The notes below the pieces were generated by a model, which did not search any database, had not been told where the DNA came from, and saw nothing but the letters and a program-made list of their open reading frames with translations. This document shows, piece after piece, positions 57,236-64,000 of a DNA stretch of 64,000 bases (positions are counted from its first letter, which is position 1; every line of letters begins with the position of its first letter). The stretch spans positions 240,196-304,195 of the forward strand of contig NW_027192217.1 in NCBI RefSeq assembly GCF_041956535.1, written 5' to 3'. The translations under genes and the position numbers were made by a program. This DNA comes from Calcarisporiella thermophila CBS 279.70 (lineage: Eukaryota; Calcarisporiellomycota).

Positions 57236-58481
57236 AGAGAGACGATATCCATAATGACCAGTACAATTGAGGTTATTATGATGCTTGCTAAACACTGTAT
57301 CTCTCTAACAATAGGCTCTATTTCGGTGGGATTTGCTTAGGCTTATCGCACAGCGGGCGGGTCTACTGATAAGATATTGGCCTCAAAAATGATCAAGTTT
57401 AGCGGCGAATGTCTTACATAGTTGAGATATCTTTTGCGAGTTACAGAAAACAAGTTGCAAGTTTAGCTACTTTTATGTGTACATAGAATTTTCTATGCAC
57501 CACAAGGCATATTGATCCCCATATCCATCTTGTTATAGATAAATAACATGTGTATACACAGGGGCTACGAATTTGTAAGATGGGATGTTCATGTGGCAAA
57601 TAATGTGGAGGACAAGGGCCTTTGCCCACGGTGCATAGGAGCAGAGAATCCATCGCTAGTTCTAATCACCTAAGCACGTCTTGAGAAAACTTTGATAATC
57701 TAATGTATAGTGTAACTTAGGTGAATTCATCAATTGTATTTTGAACACATATCCTCGGGCGATTTCTTTAATTCTTAAAAGATTATTCTTTAGAGGCCAA
57801 AGGTCTCACTACGAAGATTCCTATATTCTCAACTAGGGAGAGCTGCGTTTAGTAAAACTCTCTCTTTGTATATTATTGTATTGTTGCGCGGAATATGAAC
57901 CCGCCCACGTATTTTTTTTTTTATGAAAGAGCACTGAGAGAACGTCATCGATTCAAATTTCTCCTGGCACTGGTTGCACACTATTAGTTTCGCGTTCCCC
58001 CACTTTTTCTTTTTTCGCTTAATTTCCACCAGGATATACGAGCATTATTATATATTCTTACGAAAGTGTTAAATCCAATTGTTGTAAAGATTCAGATCAA
58101 CCAAAGCCTCTAAGGTAATCTGCTATCCCGCCTTGATTGAATTTTGTAGAGCCCCCAGGAATTCCCTTTAAAAAAGTGGTACGCCGGTGGCATCTAGTTT
58201 CTTGATCAGCTTGGCAAATCTTTATTACATTTCTCACAGCGATCATTTACCATTGTCTAGGAAGAGTTAGCTTAAAATTCGAAATCACTTTGAAGCTGAC
58301 TGTTTTTGACTATATTTCGGACATTGTCCAAAGTCACATCGCGCCTGCCTTTCTCGTCCTTCTTCTCTTCTCCCTTCACTACGTAACACAAATAATTTCA
58401 GCGTGGACTATGGTAGGCAACCCACGAAGCACACTCCGTAAGCATTTTCCGTAATCCTGATCGTTTTTACAGGAAGACCCA
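57236..58481. other. Intergenic region upstream of USP7
   Basis: 1.2 kb, AT-rich. Minus-strand frames at 57441-57653, 57829-58029 and 58379-58582 are not convincing. A possible 5'UTR intron (GTAAGC... TTTTTACAG, about 58437-58471) lies just before the USP7 start. Confidence 0.45.
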
Positions 58482-62725
<4,244 letters not shown>

Positions 62726-63281
62726 TGGAGATTCGAGCGAGTCAAAACGAGAAGGAATTGAGAAAAGAGAAGAAGAAGAAAAAAAAAGGATATATTCGTG
62801 AAAAACTAATATTTCATTTTTGTTTTGTCACTGAGAACTAGAGAGAATGGATGCTTTTTTTTTTTTGAGCTCTTCTACTACGCCTTCCTTTCGCTAGCGA
62901 CGGCCTTCTCCCCTTTATATATATATTTTACCACTATTCTTTATATTCTAGAAGCCAAGAAAAACAAAGTTATTTTATTCGAGTTGGAAGAGACCGCGGG
63001 GAGGCTCCTCAGGCCAATCTCGCTTCCCCCTGAAATTTAAACTATTCGAAATCCGGCTTCAGATGCACCTTTTGTGTCGTAGGAATCTTAGTAAAATTAA
63101 TAACCCTTTCGCATTTATTTGTCTATTTTATTTTTGGTCTTTCGAGCGTGGATTGTGTAGTTTTCTTCCTCTGGCACCTCTATGTAAATCTGTTTCTTCT
63201 TTAATTTAACTTTAGAAAAGAGGGTTATGGGTAATTTCGCGTGACGCCTGTATTATATTTAACTAATTTTGAGAATTGAAG
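62726..63281. other. Intergenic region
   Basis: AT-rich 3' flank of USP7 (with purine-rich and T-rich tracts), then the upstream region of the Vac7-like gene. No gene seen; the frame 62825-63040 is not convincing. Confidence 0.45.
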
Positions 63282-64000
63282 ATGAAGAAAACACCACAGG
63301 GAGGAGCCTCTAAATCGTCGCGTCCCTCCTCTCCCACTCCACAATCTCCAGCTCTAGATCCCACCGCTGACCCTGCATCGCCCCAAGTCGGCGAAGTCTC
63401 CTACAGGAACAGCCATGCTTTGGCTGATTTGCGTCCTGCGACACCTCCAATTATTGGTTCACGCCCTTCAACTCCATGCCTCCAACCCTCCTCATCCCTA
63501 CTAGATGACATTTCTGATGCCGACGTAACCACACCGTCAAGTTCACTCCCGTCTTTCCGACGTTCCCACCGCTCGCGTGGCAGGAAGATTCCGCCGCTCC
63601 CACCCCCACTCCCGGGCCAAGAGAAGCAGCAGCCGCAGGACGAATTTCATGCACCTCAGAGTAGTGGTAAGCGACACAAGCTAGAACGCGTTATGACGGT
63701 GGAGACGGCCTACTCGGATGCAGGAACATTATGGGCGGGTCAACCACCTTCAAAAAGTAGGCGCGGGTCGTCTCAAGTACTTACTTGTCATTTTTTGCAC
63801 GGGATCCATTTGTGTAATTCATCTTCTCGTGTTTACCCTTAGCATGATATCAGCTCAAAAGGGAAGCCTGAGTCCATTCGAATCAAAAGAAAGAGGCGCC
63901 CTGCATTACACCAAGCGTCGACTCCTGCCGAAATCTTTGCCGCTAATATTGCCTCCGCCGTTAGCGAAGCTGAAGGTACCAGGCACTTGAATACGCCCTC
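63282..64000 (+). CDS. Vac7-like vacuolar regulator (partial, continues off window)
   Basis: The start at 63282 gives MKKTPQGGASKSSRPSSPTP. The N-terminal 190 residues are Ser/Pro-rich and disordered with basic clusters (RRSHRSRGRKIPPLPPPLPG). An intron (about 63776-63842) leads to a Lys/Arg-rich exon and the block TPAEIFAANIASAVSEAEG. That block resembles the short conserved motif before ETFVYES in fungal Vac7, which activates the PI3P 5-kinase Fab1 at the vacuole. The decisive ETFVYES motif and the transmembrane region lie beyond the window, so the call rests on one motif and the disordered layout. Confidence 0.45.

Overview
This window is nuclear DNA from a fungus. Genes are broken by short GT-AG introns (mostly 50-80 nt), intergenic DNA is AT-rich, and typical fungal genes are present: ILV2, TRP2, a division-II chitin synthase, a TEA/AbaA-type factor, CBP3, RNase H2B with a PIP box, and GPI-anchored wall-type proteins. 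It also carries genes missing from many yeasts (USP7 with a MATH domain, MDP-1, an Lst2-like protein, TMEM115, MED20). Together with a CigA-type glycosyltransferase-like protein, this makes an early-diverging (zygomycete-grade) fungus my best guess. That is inference; no rRNA or other species marker is present. I recognised no tRNA, rRNA, CRISPR array or intact transposon.

I reconstructed 33 gene models by joining exons by eye. Positions 1-9.3 kb hold ILV2 (3' part missing), 5-formyl-THF cyclo-ligase, a small secreted repeat-peptide precursor, an OTU2-type deubiquitinase, TRP2 and TMEM115. Positions 9.9-19.7 kb hold a Ser/Lys-rich single-pass membrane protein, mitochondrial HSP70, a WD40/DUF2415 protein, a 2-oxoglutarate oxygenase and a CCCH zinc-finger protein. 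Positions 21-31.9 kb hold a TEA-domain factor, a small ASDURF/prefoldin-like protein, a CigA-type type II membrane protein, TMA46/ZC3H15, UMP-CMP kinase, an Lst2-like protein and MDP-1. Positions 32-41.8 kb hold pyruvate kinase, a GPI-type secreted protein, MED20, RNase H2B and a forkhead factor. Positions 42.5-64 kb are clearly more GC-rich and hold a Cys-repeat GPI protein, a DHHC palmitoyltransferase, LAMTOR1/Meh1, a short-loop Cys6 finger protein, an ankyrin-chitin synthase fusion, a PL14-like lyase, CBP3, a small unknown gene, USP7/Ubp15 and the start of a Vac7-like gene.

Genes are packed at about one per 2 kb. By my models all 12 minus-strand genes lie head-to-head with a plus-strand neighbour, so most promoters look shared. 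Functional threads include amino-acid and one-carbon metabolism (ILV2, TRP2, MTHFS), the cell surface (chitin synthase, PL14-like protein, several GPI or single-pass proteins), vacuole/lysosome signalling (LAMTOR1, Vac7-like, Lst2-like) and mitochondria (HSP70, CBP3).

The candidates most worth pursuing are the secreted precursor at 3771-4227, with three TLGL peptides each after a basic site; the ankyrin-repeat/chitin-synthase fusion; the stand-alone ASDURF-like gene; and the Cys6 finger with an unusually short loop.
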